From contig NC_054878.1 of NCBI RefSeq assembly GCF_018320785.1, positions 31,385,523-31,449,522 on the forward strand: 64,000 bases of DNA. The letters run 5' to 3'. Positions within the stretch are counted from its first letter, which is position 1. Every line of letters starts with the position of its first letter. The DNA comes from Cheilinus undulatus. Taxonomy: Eukaryota; Chordata; Actinopteri; Labriformes; Labridae. Below are positions 24,863 to 36,665 of this stretch, piece after piece. Under the pieces are notes generated by a model. It did not search any database, was not told the origin of the DNA, and saw nothing but the letters and a program-made list of their open reading frames with translations. A program made the position numbers and the translations under genes.

Positions 24863-27700
24863 ACTTTTTAGGACTTTTCAAGGAACCCTGTGCCACCATA
24901 TCTAAAACTCTGGGCCTCTAACTCCTAATAAGAAAACTGGCAAATCACTCCTATTTAGTCTTTTATACATTTCTATTTTATTTCAGTAAAATATATGATT
25001 ATGTGTTGCATTAAAAATATTACTGTTTGAATATTTGAGTGTTTATTAATGCTTTGTTTGGATGGATTAAAGCCACTCTGAGTGATGTGTCTATAAAGGG
25101 GAGGTAGGACAGGCAGAGCAGGCATTAAAAGAGGTTAAAGATTAGTCCTTTTTTTTTCCCCAGGTGGACTGCCACAACCAACTTAATGTCTTAGTTATTT
25201 AGTTTTACTTTACTGCTCTAGACCTTACATCATATTAGCATCTTCTTCTGTGCATGCAGAGGTCTTAAAATGTACATGTATTAAAGCAACGGGGCAGCAC
25301 ACCATTTCACACCAGCAGTCCCGCTCATGTGAGGACTGTGCATCACAGCGCAGAGGAACATCTGAATGAAAGATTCTCAAACAGGGGCAGTAATTTGCAG
25401 AGTGTGTTTCTAAGTTATTCCAGCTCCCCGCAGCTCAGCAGAGGCTGACCCCTCTCCCCGTCCGTCTGCTAAGAGGCCTACAGGGAGGAATCAGCCCAAA
25501 TTACCTTTATTGATCCGGAGAGACAGGTGAATACCAAGCAGGTCTCTCTTCTTATCTCTCATCTCATCCCTCCATCCCCCTCTCTCTCTCTCTTGCTCTC
25601 TGCCTGCCTGTGAGGGGAGAGAATATAAAAGAGAAACCGGGACTATTCTTACTGCCGGCACATGTTTCTGAATCAGGCATGGCAGTGATTTACTGCTCAC
25701 ATTTAGGTTGCTGTGATTAAACCTGCCTTCTTGTTGCTCGTCTTTCACCAGCGTCTGAGTGAGCAGGAACGGCGAGCGGCTGTTTTTCTGCCTCCAATCC
25801 GGCGTTGTCCTTTCGCCCCGGCATACAAATCACTGTGGCGGTGGAAAAGATACTCCATTAGGTCCAACTCGGAGTTAAATCAATGCGTGACTTATCAAAT
25901 GAAATAGGGGATTATGAGGTAATCACCTGGCAAACGTTGCTGAAATTGTAATTATCTGCACTGCACACATCTCAGAGAGAGGAGACCAAACTAACTGTTT
26001 AAGTGGAGGCCGAGGTAACAAGGTGGAGAAAAGCACAACAGCTACATCTGTGAGACAGCGGCATGAGGCCGAATGTTTATGTGCTGAGAGGAAACACAGC
26101 AGCGCCGTGGTTGAAATGAAGGCGTTGGAACCACTGACAGATTTATGCTGCTTTTCATCCGACTCATTACTGAAACACGGCTGCTCGGTCTGTTTGCTGC
26201 TTAATCACAGCAAGGCCTGGATGTCACACACTCTCAGAGAATGAGTGACAGCTGCTTCTTTATGTACAGAGCAGTCAAAGGATTTATCTACTGCATACTC
26301 AGAAATACATTACATTAAAATAAGGGAGAGAAATAATGAACAAAAATCTGAAACTTTACTTTTTTGAATACAGCATGTAAAATATCAAATTTTAAAACTG
26401 TATATACATGTTTAATAATTATACAGCTACTGCAATGCAGAAGATGTGTAAAATTCTAATTTAAGTAATAGCAAGGATGATGTAATAGTTGTAAATTAGG
26501 TAATGTCGTAATTATTCTAATTATTTAATCCTGGGAAATGTTTTTGTCGTTTGTTTATACTTAGTTGCTTTTTATTTTTTTAAAAATCTGATTGTTTTAG
26601 AACTGTAGACAATAGTAGAAATTCAAGATCATGTGTGTCAAACTCTTCTATCAGCACATAAATGGGAGTTTTTGTTTTTACAAAAATTGAAAACCGTAGC
26701 TCAAGCAAATAAAACATTCTGAGCACAATCATTTATATTTTTCCCATTTCCTTTTCTTTTACCATGATGAGACTTTTGTTTAAATTAGAAATTAAATTAA
26801 TAGCTACAAAATAGCCTGATTCCTTTATTGCTCTACTAGGATGCAACAGTAAATATCATTAACACAGTATCACTTTGTGCAAATATTACCCACAATTGTT
26901 CACAAAAAAAATATTATATCCATTTTGAAATGTTAAATAAATGCGTGTTATATTTGATATTCTACCTGTATTTTCTAGTTGCTCACTCAGTGAGCCCTCC
27001 AAAATCAGCCAATTTGTTTGTTAAGTTGAGCTTTTATAGTCCAAATCCCATTACTGCAAAAAAGTGGTTACGATGCAAGAGCAACACCGCCCCCTGCTGG
27101 TGGAAGAGCAAAGATGCAGCACTGTGCTCAAAGGTCAGAGCAACTTTCTCTAGTGGCTCTCTTGCCCCATCTAGTGGTCAAATACAGTAACCCCGACCAC
27201 TGTCAGGCTAACATGGTCAGGTAGCCGTTAAGTTAGTTTTCATGAAACTCTACATGCTTCACTGTGTATAATAACATGAAGAAAATATGGCAGAACTAAG
27301 ACATTCACAAAAATGACAGTAGATATGTTAAAATATGTAAAAGCTATTAAGATAGCTATAGCCTCCTGAGGCCTGAACTTAAGTTCAAATGCATTTTTAG
27401 TTTCTTCCACTCATTCCTGAGTAGTAGGACCTGATAAGTTTAACAACTCAGCCTTATCTTTGAGCAAGAATCAGTTTTCACCAAAAATTATTTCCCTACA
27501 TCTCCTGAAGGTCCTGTTTCTGCAGAAAATACGCCACTGGATCAGTTCTAGTGCAGATGTTTTTGCTGTGTGTCCACCGGTTGGTCAGCTGTTGGAGGTC
27601 TTCAGTCAATAAGAAATGCTGTCAGTCATTCAGAGTGGTATAGCAGTCATTTTTCTTGTTTTGTTTATGATGGACCACAAGGTCTTGTTAAGGACAAGCA
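24863..27700. other. Intergenic with high-complexity islands and CTCF-like sites
   Basis: 25380-26250 is GC-richer, high-complexity sequence that may include conserved noncoding elements. 26280-26960 is AT-rich. 27060-27190 contains CTCF-like motifs, listed separately. No exon recognised. Confidence 0.35.
27087..27177 (-). promoter_or_regulatory. Two CTCF-like motifs, minus orientation
   Basis: On the minus strand 27087-27100 reads CCAGCAGGGGGCGG, a full match to the core CCASYAGRKGGCRS. 27164-27177 reads CCACTAGATGGGGC, one mismatch, in the same orientation. Occupancy is inferred from motif only, and short fish repeats can carry such sites. Confidence 0.4.
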
Positions 27701-28945
27701 TTTATATTTCATCAAGAGTTCTGTATTTCTTGGAAATTTTTCTTTACAAAATCTTCAACAATTCCCTTAAATGTCAAAGAAATTACCTAAATTTCAGTAA
27801 AAATTCTTAAGCATATTTCTTAAGTATCCTGCAAAAAGTACATCAAAAATTTCTTCAAGGATTCCTGAAATGTTTGAGTAAAACTCAATCATAAAACTTT
27901 AACATTCCAATAAAAACTCCCCCAAAATCCCATGCAAATGAGGAAACTACCTACATTTCAAAGCAAATTGCCTCAACGATTTCTTGTCAAATTAGTAAAA
28001 ATATGCAGATACTCCAAAAATTTCATAAAAATGAAGGTAAATTCTCCAACACACACATCCAAAAAAAAAAAAAAAACAACATTGCAAATTTCAGACTACC
28101 ACCCCCCATACCCCCCACCCCCACCCCTAAAAAAAAAAAGTACCCCAAATTTTCTTCAAGTAATCCTGAAATGTTTCAGTGAAACTCTATCATAGAGCTG
28201 ACAAATTCCCTAAAAATACCATTCAAATTATTAAGAAAAATTTCAAGGACATTTGGCGAAAAAATTCTTATCAAATTCCCCAAAATAAACAAATACATAA
28301 CCTAAAACTACATGAAAATTTCCCCAAAAATTTCCTGATATTTTCAAGAAAATGCTTGGAAATACCAAAAGACATCCTCCCAAAAACAATTTCAACCAAA
28401 TTCCCAAAAATTGAAGATACATTTCCCAAATGTCCACAACAACGTCAACAAAGTCCCCCATACATCCAAACAAACGTCTCAATTTCTCATGAAAATGCCA
28501 AAAAATCTAAATAAAATTTCCTACAAAACCTCCAATGAAGTGTTTTCTATCCAAACATTTTCCCAAAAAATTCATGCAAATTCATGAAGAATTTCAAGGA
28601 AATCCCCCCAAAGCAACCCCCCAAAAGAATTTCAAATTCCCCCAAAATATACAAATACAATCCCTGAAATTCCATGAAAATGAGGGAAAATTCCGCCACA
28701 CATCCAAACAAATTAACTGACATCTTCATGAACATTTTAAAGATCATTCTCCAAAAGACATTCCCATAAAATTCCCATAAATTACAGAAACATTTGTCCA
28801 TGAAATGCCAAAAATATTCCGAGGCGAATTTCCCACAAAACTTCCCATGAAGTTCTCCAAAATTATCCAAACATATCCCCAAAATTTCCATGAAAATGCC
28901 GTAAATTTTCTCAAAATTTTGAGAAAGTGACTTACACTTCAATGT
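27700..28945. repeat. C+A-rich degenerate array
   Basis: About 1.2 kb in which the plus strand is nearly free of G and built from variants of CCCCAAAATTTCCATGAAAA. A longer unit containing ACAAATACA...CCATGAAAAT recurs near 28013, 28275, 28640 and 28860. Reading frames here (for example 28547-28942 minus, 28179-28514 plus) are by-products of the composition. Confidence 0.6.
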
Positions 28946-30200
28946 AAATTCAAAACTATTATCTAAAAAATTCTAATAGCAGAAATTACTGCGTAGTGAG
29001 ACAGCCAAAATGTAATGTCCTATGTACATGCAGGGACTTCAGAGAATTTTAACAGTAAAAAAATATATATATATATAGGCAAACTTAAACACTTAAATTA
29101 TAGTAAGCTAATTATGAAAGACTAATGCAAGACAAACGAAGGGAACCGTTAATGACGCAGCAAAAAATGGAGGCCATTGAAATCAGAGGGTATCAATTAA
29201 AGTAGGAAAACTAACAGCTTACATTTAAGTCACTTAAAACATATACTCTTTTAGCAATTTTAACAAACAACAAAGATTCCCAAATCACAGTTTAGCACAA
29301 TTTAAAACAATTTAGCTTTAAACAGGTCACAGGATAAAACCGTTTTTAAAAGCTCATAGGAACGCCATAAAATACCTAAAAGCCCCTCCACAGAAGTGAA
29401 AGATGGCAGCTAGGCCTCTTCCATGAAATGTAGTTAAAATGAAAGGTTAAGGCTAAACAAATAAGCAACTCACTGACTATTAATACAAAATCCAATTTGA
29501 TATCATAATTTCGTAGAGATACACAAAGTTTGATCACTGTTTAAATGAATAAACCCCAAGAAAAGATAAATATTACCTTAATTTCCCTCCACTCATCTCA
29601 GCACTTCCTGTCCTCTCGCACTCCTTCAGCTCTAACTCGCACCACAGCGCCCCCCGAAGGCTATCAGCAGACCTGCACATCATTGGTGTGTAGCCAGCAG
29701 CCATAAATACTCACCTCTCTATGAGAAACTGCTGTGACTCCGTGTGAATCAGACAGCAGGCCCCTCTGTGTGTGTGCAGTGGCAGACGAAGGTGCGATGG
29801 TGGGAAGGTGGAGGATTCGGTTCAGTCTGAGCTCGAGTGAGTCACACCCAGTCACACTTTGTCACCTCTTCTGTGGTGTCTGTGGTCACACCACCACGAG
29901 CTCAGGGAGAGTTCAGCCATCAGTCTCTCTCTACACGAGATGTTGGAATTAAAATCAGGCCTCTGTGACACGAATAGAAGCATCTTCAGGTATGAAATTA
30001 TTCAGTAAAATTAATAATTGAGGTTTTGAGATGCACCTTAAAATACAGTACTATAGCTATTTTTATGCATGTGCAATCACTGCAGTGACAGACTGTAAAA
30101 CTATGCAGGGATGAGCAGAATGACAGCTGAATAATCTTCAAGTATGAAATACAGAGACAAGTCTACATGCAGTCAGAAAATGCAGTCAGGTTATTCCCAT
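28946..30200. other. Intergenic with a T-box-like motif cluster
   Basis: AT-rich to 29580, then GC-richer to 29960. TCACACC or TCACACTT occurs three times in 51 bp (29842-29892). No exon recognised. Confidence 0.35.
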
Positions 30201-30440
30201 TTAGATCAGAGATCTCTTTTCATGTAAGACCTGCCCAAGAAAGGTAGCAATCCACAGTTTCAAGAACCAGTCAACCTGGACACACAAAGTTGGATCAAGT
30301 TTCAAGTTTCCTCGTTTAAAATCGGTCTGCAGACTGCTCAAAGCGAAAGGGGCCGAAAGCATAAAGGCCGTCTTTCCCCACTCAGTTTGGAATTTGGGAA
30401 AAAAACAAATTGCACAAAGTTCAACAATCACAGGTTGTGC
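30201..30440 (-). pseudogene. LINE remnant, C-terminal end of reverse transcriptase ORF
   Basis: The minus strand reads KFQTEWGKTAFMLSAPFALS, then LQTDFKRGNLKL. This corresponds to the G(K/R)xAF...AP..WN.LQ.DLK motif near the end of L2/Rex-type LINE proteins; the usual Trp-Asn is changed to Leu-Ser. Short and isolated. Confidence 0.55.
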
Positions 30441-32915
30441 AAACCATCGGTATCAGGAAGGAAAATGGTACTGGAACATCTCTAGTCCCAATATAAAATC
30501 TGTACCTTTGGAGGAATAGCTTCCATTTGATGATGAAGTTATAGGGATCCAGATCAACAGATACTTAAAATTATTATCCGTCACCGTTTCACTGGCTTAT
30601 TTTTGTCCAGATTAAAAATGTGCATTAGTTTGAACATACTTGGAGGTAAGCAGAGGGTGACAAGCAGAGTGTGGCTCATGGGAACACAAAGGTCAGACAT
30701 GGGACTGAACGCTGTTCACTCCTTTAGGTGTGTAGTCCTCACGCCTGATTTCACACCAGCTCTTGGGAAAAAGAGCGGCATGTGTCTGAAAAACTGAACC
30801 TTCACAAAGTTCAGCAGAGTTCACAGGCTTATCATGAGTCCGAATGTCTAAGTTTAGCTCCCCAAAAACATTCACTTATCAAGAGTAAAATGTGAATTTG
30901 ATCGTAAATGTAGCAGAGTCACACAGATTCTCAACATGAAACCAGATGCTACAGTTGTAATGTGACTCAGTGTGCTATAATATCTACCATAAACATCACA
31001 CACATGCTAATTAATGTACATGTACTAATGCCCTACATGCACCTCAGATGACCAAGGATTGTGCAGGGAAGGTTATAAGTTCATCAGTTAGGGCATCAGG
31101 TCCTGGTTTATGTTTGACTCAGGAGGTGAGCAAATTTCACACCATGTTAAGTGACACTCCTGAAACCAGCAGCTCTGACACCAAAGCCTGGGAAAGTCTG
31201 TGCCAGGCTAAAGAGAGGTGAAGAGGTTATCAGAGCAGCATCACAACTTCTATGAGGTCTGCATGTAAATATTCCCTTTATTTCATGCTCAGCTCTGATT
31301 GTTTGCTCTTGAAACACACAACAGAGCAGGTGCTGCAGTTGCACCTCTCTGGTCCTCATACACTTCAAATTAACTGGCTTTAACTCATATCTTTGTTTTC
31401 TTATATGGGATTTAAATGTGACTTTTTATCAGTTTGTCTGGTTTTCTTGAAATGAGACTAAAGAGTGTCCGGTGGAGGTCAGAGGTTCAGGATCAGTGCA
31501 GACCCTGCAGCAGTCACAGGCCACCATGTCTCACGCCATAAAGTGTGTAAACTTTGCACCCTGAACAACACCTAAACATGATCCCATGGGTTCCCATGGA
31601 CCAGCCTAAGGGGTTGAAGAGTTCACCTCACTGAGCCAGAACTGCAAAATGTTTAAACAAGAATCTGAAAAGCAAAAGCCTGCAGGCAATGATGGTGTAT
31701 ATTTTACAGAGAATGGACTGAGCTGTGAATGAGAGCTCTGCTGTAGTTTTATGAAAGCTTGCAGGTTTTTCAACTATGCAAGAACTACAACAATGTTACC
31801 AAACTATACTTTCCTTGCAGATAACTTTGGATGTTGCATGTATGCAATATGAGTCTTGCCTCTTTTGAGTAAGTAACACAGCATTTTTTCTGCTCTAAAT
31901 GGAAATGTGAGTCTCTGTGCAGTGAATCTAAACCTGCAACCTCCTTGTAAATGGATATCACTATTTTAAAGATTAAGTTAAACAAATCAGTCTACAGGCA
32001 ACTGACCCCAAGGAGGACTGACTCAGAGATAACTTTTTGTTATTTGGTGTTGCAATTTAACTATCTGCAAATCTGTGTTTGTAACATTAAATATACAGAT
32101 AACTTCAGCTGAAATACTGAAGAATTTCTGCATAATTATTGCAATTTAACACTGCCTTTATTTAGCCCAGGCTAAGTTGCCATACCCATCCCTGAAGAGG
32201 CCTGTAAAATGCATAAACTCGCATTTTACTTACATTGCAGGTCAGCATGCCCAGTGCTGTAGTGCAGAGTATACCCACTCCTCTTGTAGTCTCTAGAGTA
32301 TACCCTCTTCTTGATTTCCTCTGATACTCATAATTAAGCGGTATGCTGCATATTTTCAAGGATATGATCAACCTTACGCTGCCTCTCATTGGCTGTACTC
32401 ATTACTGTCTTCACACATTGGTTGGATGGTGTTGCTTTCTATCAGCCTTCATCCCTTTTCAGAATTTCATAATTTTCTTACTAACTGAAGTCAAGCAGCA
32501 GGTGAGTATAAAAATATATAAAAGGCCCATTTTTTGTTTTAATAAATATGACAGAGTGACAGTTTTTACACAGGCTGTTTATCCTTTTCTGCTTGGGTTG
32601 CTACAACATATGAGCCACCACACCACTGAGCACAACACACACTGGTCCCCCTTGTACACAGGTGCAATTTAAAAAGAGGAGGGCAGTAGCCATTGCATTT
32701 TTCTGCATTTAACTCCAGGAACAGAATACCATTGCAATTTTGCTTTATTTTTCAGGTTAGTGTACATATGAGGCATTTAATTCTGGTTTGTCGGTATTAT
32801 GGAAGTACACACACAAAGGCTAAGTGGTCATGTGACATGTGTCACTTAAAATGAGGCTTAAGAGCAGGCCTGCCTACAGATTTGGCTGGGCTGCTGACAA
32901 ATGTAGAAAATGGGC
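30441..32915. other. Intergenic, no gene seen
   Basis: AT-rich sequence without a recognised exon. Small stretches near 32230-32310 have the look of interspersed repeats but were not assigned. Confidence 0.3.
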
Positions 32916-32919
32916 CATC

Positions 32920-33722
32920 CCCAGTAGTGATTTATTGATAGTATCAATGCATGTGTGCTGGATCAGTAGGAATGGTGCTAGCATTGCTAACAATGACTTC
33001 ATTTTGAAGCTGAAATATGTGCCAAGCTATTATTGGGTTCTGATGTTGACATTATTTATTTATCCCACTTATAACCCCTTGTAACAACTTTTACACTCAT
33101 TTTGGCACTATTATTTGCCCCTTTTCATCATTTTTGTGCAACTTCTACACATTTTTGCCAAATGTAATTTTTTGCCACTTTTAACCAATTTTTTTGTACT
33201 TTAAAAATACAATCTCAGCACCTTTTATGCCCACTTTTTTCCACTTTTATCCCATTTTTTTTTCTTCCAACCAATCTATACCACTTCTAAATCACATTAC
33301 ACAGCCCATTTCTGGTACTTTAAAGCCATTCTGCCACTTCTCAATCTTTCCACCACTTTCTCTGCCAGTTTGTGCCACTTATAACCTTTTCTGCTGCTTT
33401 CCGCCTATTGTTGCCTCTCTTGACCCATATTTGCCTCCATTAAACTCTTTTCTGCCCCTTTTGCCAGTTTTAACCACATTGCCCTTTTTTTTTTGCCACT
33501 TTAACCCTTTTTTATTCTCTTTTAAGAAGGTTATATTCTATGGCATGGATAAAAAAAAAGTTTTCCTTGATAAGAGTGGTTATTATTCAGGTTAGAAATA
33601 AAAAAAGTTATTACAGCTTAGCTCTACAATGGAACAATATTTTGGTGACTGGCATGGGCCCCCAATTTAGCTGGGCCCCAGGAAGCTCTCCTCATTAACC
33701 CCTTTATGGGCAGCCTTGCTTG
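32920..33722. repeat. Composite repeat with minisatellite core, copy A
   Basis: The left unique part includes GGTGCTAGCATTGCTAAC and TATTGGGTTCTGATGTT. The core at about 33080-33530 is an array of TTTTGCCACTTTTAACCCAT-like units. The right unique part includes GGTTATTATTCAGGTTA, GGGCCC and TTTAGCTGGGCCCC, ending near TTATGGGCAGCCTTGCT. The same order occurs at 48.3-49.6 kb and in part at 46.6-47.4 kb. Confidence 0.65.
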
Positions 33723-34620
33723 AAAGGGAAACTTAAACATTAAATACTAAGAACACCAAGCAGGTAGTTGTAGTTTTCTTGTATTTTTGGTTTTCTTATG
33801 AATGAAAAAAGAAAGAAAAATGGCCAATAGTTGACTTGATTGACTACATCCTAACTTTACATGCGAAATACTGTACACTGTTACATGTAGTCTGCAGTTT
33901 GCATTTCATTTCTATTTAGAGTTCATATTGTACAAATTAAATGAACAGCTTCAGAAAAAAAATAGAGCAAACAGGAGCCGTGCACCTTCTCTTTGCCCAG
34001 GTCCCCATTTTTCTTTGTTGAGCCCCTGTTTTATGGTTCTTTTGCCTTGGATCACAGAATTGTTTTGGTATAGATGAATCTGTAAATGTTAAAACCACAC
34101 ACATATGAACCAAACACATTTTCCAATGTTTTAGAATGTCATAAATCTAGTTTGTCTAACACTTTCATTTGAATCTCATCGTTCAGTTCTCAAATGAAAC
34201 CAGGATTTCTCAGCCACAGACAGGGATTTTTCTCGCTCTAAATGCCTACAACAGTTTTGCCTTTAAAGATCTCCTCACAGATCTTTATGTCCCCTGACAC
34301 TCGTGATTGACACCTTCCACGTGTCACTAGTTTCCGCACTGGAGGCGATGGCGCGCAGGAAACGCGCACTTTAGCACCCTACACCTCTCCATGGGAAAAG
34401 AGCTGTTTATCCACGAGCAGGCCAGACTAGAGCACGAGGACCACTTAGATGAGTTTACACCTCTCATATATAAATCAAATAAGTCCATGCATGCTTAAAT
34501 ATAAGATGTAAAAAAAAAAATAGAGTTTAAAGAGATGATCAATCTTTGCGCACAGCCTTTTAAATAGTTATTTTGAAGTCACAGCTCTCCTATTTAGTAT
34601 TCAGTTTTTGTCTTAATAAA
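33723..34620. other. Intergenic downstream of ripply2
   Basis: No exon recognised. About 34270-34450 is GC-richer with a CACGTG E-box and could be regulatory. Confidence 0.3.
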
Positions 34621-34676
34621 ACTTTATTCATAACATTCAGAAAGAAATCCCCAAACAACGACTTTAATCTTAAATA

Positions 34677-34682
34677 TTTATT
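34677..34682 (-). terminator. ripply2: Polyadenylation signal of ripply2
   Basis: AATAAA on the minus strand, about 160 bases past the stop codon. A second AATAAA on the same strand at 34623-34628 could serve as a distal alternative. Confidence 0.55.
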
Positions 34683-34842
34683 GCATTTTTCAGCAAATAC
34701 AAAAGAGGTAGAAACGTTAGAAGAATAACTTAAGCTCGTGTTCGAGTAAATGAAAAAGGTTCTATTTACACATATTTACAGAAATAAGTTAAGAGAAATA
34801 TATTATCAAAATATGGAAGAGTTTGTGTTCAGGAAGCCTCGC

Positions 34843-35005
34843 TTAATTCAGCTCCTTCTCCATCTCCTCCTCCTCTTCATCGCTGTCTTCATCACTGCTG
34901 GAGTCTTCGTACACACAGATGGTCGCCTGGACCGGATAGTTACGCAGGAGCATCTCTGCGTCCTGGTACAGATAGTCGAAACATCTGGATTTGGGCCAGT
35001 ATAAC
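34843..35005 (-). CDS. ripply2: ripply2 coding exon 3 (residues 64-117, stop)
   Basis: The acceptor ends CTTTCAAAG. It encodes LYWPKSRCFDYLYQ, the YPVQATI core and the acidic tail. The TAA stop is at 34843-34845. Confidence 0.92.
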
Positions 35006-35387
35006 CTTTGAAAGACAGATAAAAAGATTGAATAAGTGACACAAGCTTACAAAAAATGACCCTCAAAAAGAATGAAATAGCATAAAGAAGCTTTATTTAC
35101 CTCACTGGGTGGACAAACTTGGACGTTTTGGGGTGTACTGCAGCAGCTGCGCCTCCATTAATGTGGGCCTTAAAAATCAAAGCAATCTTGTTAGATTATT
35201 TTATCCAATGAACACAAAAGCTTGGATATTAGAACCTTTAAAGTCCCAGGGTGTTTAAACTCACCTCATGTGCGCCACTTCTGTCTGCGTTCCCACTCCA
35301 CGGTCTCCACAAACTCCCAGTCTGCTGTGGGACATTGTTTCCATTCAGAACATTAGGTAATCCGCTGTTTGCGTTAAAAGTCTCCAT
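34843..35387 (-). CDS. ripply2: Ripply2, Groucho-recruiting T-box corepressor adaptor (complete, 3 exons)
   Basis: Three exons splice into a 117-residue protein (coding 35265-35387, 35101-35168, 34843-35005) with GT-AG introns. Residues 27-30 are WRPW, the motif that binds Groucho/TLE corepressors. Residues 58-98 are the Ripply homology domain, including FVHPVRLYWPKSR and YPVQATI (87-93), which contacts T-box proteins such as Tbx6. Residues 97-115 form an acidic Ser/Asp/Glu tail. In the family, the protein acts in the nucleus of presomitic mesoderm, converting T-box activators to repressors and removing them, which fixes somite boundaries. The length is normal for the family and no lesion is visible. 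The start is the first ATG after a TATA box about 80 bp upstream, and an AATAAA lies about 160 bp past the stop. Ripply1 is the main alternative; I prefer ripply2 because mrap2 lies on the same fragment, as in human. Confidence 0.93.
35101..35168 (-). CDS. ripply2: ripply2 coding exon 2 (residues 42-63)
   Basis: The acceptor ends TTTTTAAG and the donor is GTAAAT. It encodes an alanine-rich linker and the first part of the Ripply homology domain (KFVHPV). Two bases carry over and complete Arg64 with the next exon. Confidence 0.9.
35265..35387 (-). CDS. ripply2: ripply2 coding exon 1 (residues 1-41)
   Basis: Starts METFNANSGL and carries the WRPW corepressor motif at residues 27-30. It ends in phase 0 at ...GAHE, followed by a GTGAGT donor. 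Confidence 0.92.
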
Positions 35388-35464
35388 GGTTGCTTCTTTT
35401 CTTTGTGATGGTCTTTCCTTCGTAAAGTCCTCAGAGCGTGTGTGTGACTGAGGGCAGGAAGCCC

Positions 35465-35472
35465 CTATTTAT
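35465..35472 (-). promoter_or_regulatory. ripply2: TATA box of ripply2
   Basis: ATAAATAG on the minus strand, 78 bp before the start codon. This predicts transcription starting near 35438 and a 5' UTR of about 50 bases. No in-frame ATG lies between. Confidence 0.6.
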
Positions 35473-35545
35473 CAGGGAGCCCGGCCTGCTGGTGCCAAAT
35501 TGCGCTTTGACGCGTCTCCAAGTGGTTCCATGCGCCACGGTGGTG

Positions 35546-35563
35546 AGGTGCGAAGTCACACTT
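35546..35563. promoter_or_regulatory. Tail-to-tail T-box half-sites in the ripply2 promoter
   Basis: AGGTGCGA, two bases, then TCACACTT. Each half differs at one base from the T-box half-site AGGTGTGA, and they face opposite ways. They sit about 75-90 bp upstream of the TATA box. Ripply genes are known targets of Tbx6-type factors, so the position fits autoregulatory feedback. Binding is inferred from motif only. Confidence 0.4.
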
Positions 35564-35574
35564 GGGCAAACTCA

Positions 35575-36300
35575 AGCCATATGGTCACTTACGTTTTAAT
35601 TTCTAACAATACACATATATGCTTTTTTGGGAATTCAAACCAAATTTACGAGAAGTTAGAGTTCTTAGTTAAAGAATGCAAAGCTGTGGAGATACGAAAA
35701 AGCACATAAAACACAACATACATTCCTACATTAGGCGTTACAAAACGACAAAGACCCTCAGGCTCAACATTCTGACATGTTCTTGTGGTATATCCAATTA
35801 CACATGGGGATTTCAGTGATTCGGAAATCGCATTCTGAGCGTCCCAAGTTTTTTGGAAAGTGGGTTGCATGTCCCAGCTTAACGACTTTTTTAGATGGTA
35901 AACTGGATTTTGTCCCTCCACATTGAAGCTCATTTTATGAAAGGCTTGAGCAAACTGAAGATAAATAATTTAATGTAACAGGTCTAACACAAATAAGAAC
36001 CGTTATTTAACAAGTAAAGGAATGCGACCGTCTGTAGCCAAAGACATTATATACGTAGCCTATATAATGTCTATGTATGTAGCTGACACTGCAAGAGTTC
36101 ATTTAAGTTGCTATGACAACATAAAAAGTCAAAATATCTAGCTTTAAGTTGTATGACTGCCAGGTTGTTTTATTTTTATATGCAACCATAAAATATCTGG
36201 TTTGGTAACGTCTTGTCACATTTTTAATCAAGCTATTTTTTTATTTTATCATTTTGTCCGTACATTTCGTCCTGTCAATAAAGTTTATTGAACGTGACGT
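35575..36300. other. Intergenic upstream of ripply2
   Basis: AT-rich. It includes a CATATG E-box just left of 35590 and a hairpin at 36042-36072 with perfect 12-bp arms. No gene recognised. Confidence 0.3.
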
Positions 36301-36333
36301 GTTGTGTGACCGGTAAGCTAGCTTGCAGCACGG

Positions 36334-36665
36334 ATGCAGAGAAAATTGCGGGTCCAGCAAAAAGAACTTCAGATTCCTGCTGCTCTGTTTTCATTTCCTT
36401 CTGGTGGTCATCAGGCAAACACGGTAAAAATGTATTTCATTGCTTAAGAGTTGTTTAATGTTATTTTGAGACGTATATCGGACTTAATATGATTGATTGT
36501 AACTTTAATCTGAAGTTGTCTTGTTTATTTCAGTTTTCACCGTGCTCCATGGTGTGTAAATTCTTCTGTGAAGCTTCAGCTTTGTTGTGGACATCAATCA
36601 TGGACTCATTAATGACCAGCAGTTACACAGCACAGTATGTAGGGCCACGATGCAAACCAGTGTAA
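36334..36665 (+). CDS. Possible small two-exon ORF, unrecognised
   Basis: 36334-36423 encodes MQRKLRVQQKELQIPAALFS and ten more residues up to a GTAAAA donor-like site. A T-rich tract and CAG acceptor precede 36534, and the frame continues in phase (FSPCSMVCKFFCEASALLW...) to a TAA at 36663-36665, about 74 residues in total. I do not recognise it. It could be the 5' end of an unannotated transcript divergent from ripply2, or chance. It does not match the known N-terminus of Cyb5r4. Confidence 0.15.

Noticed and set aside
28547..28942. 131-codon Phe/Gly/Met-rich ORF on the minus strand
   Set aside because: Direct product of the C+A-rich degenerate array; the apparent repeats in the protein are the DNA repeat.
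33194..33595. 133-codon ORF, and similar ones at 46633-47208 and 48611-48994
   Set aside because: Translations of the TTTTGCCACTTTTAACCC minisatellite core, not genes.
36334..36423. First exon of cyb5r4
   Set aside because: The encoded residues do not resemble the vertebrate Cyb5r4 N-terminus, and no later cyb5r4 exon was found.
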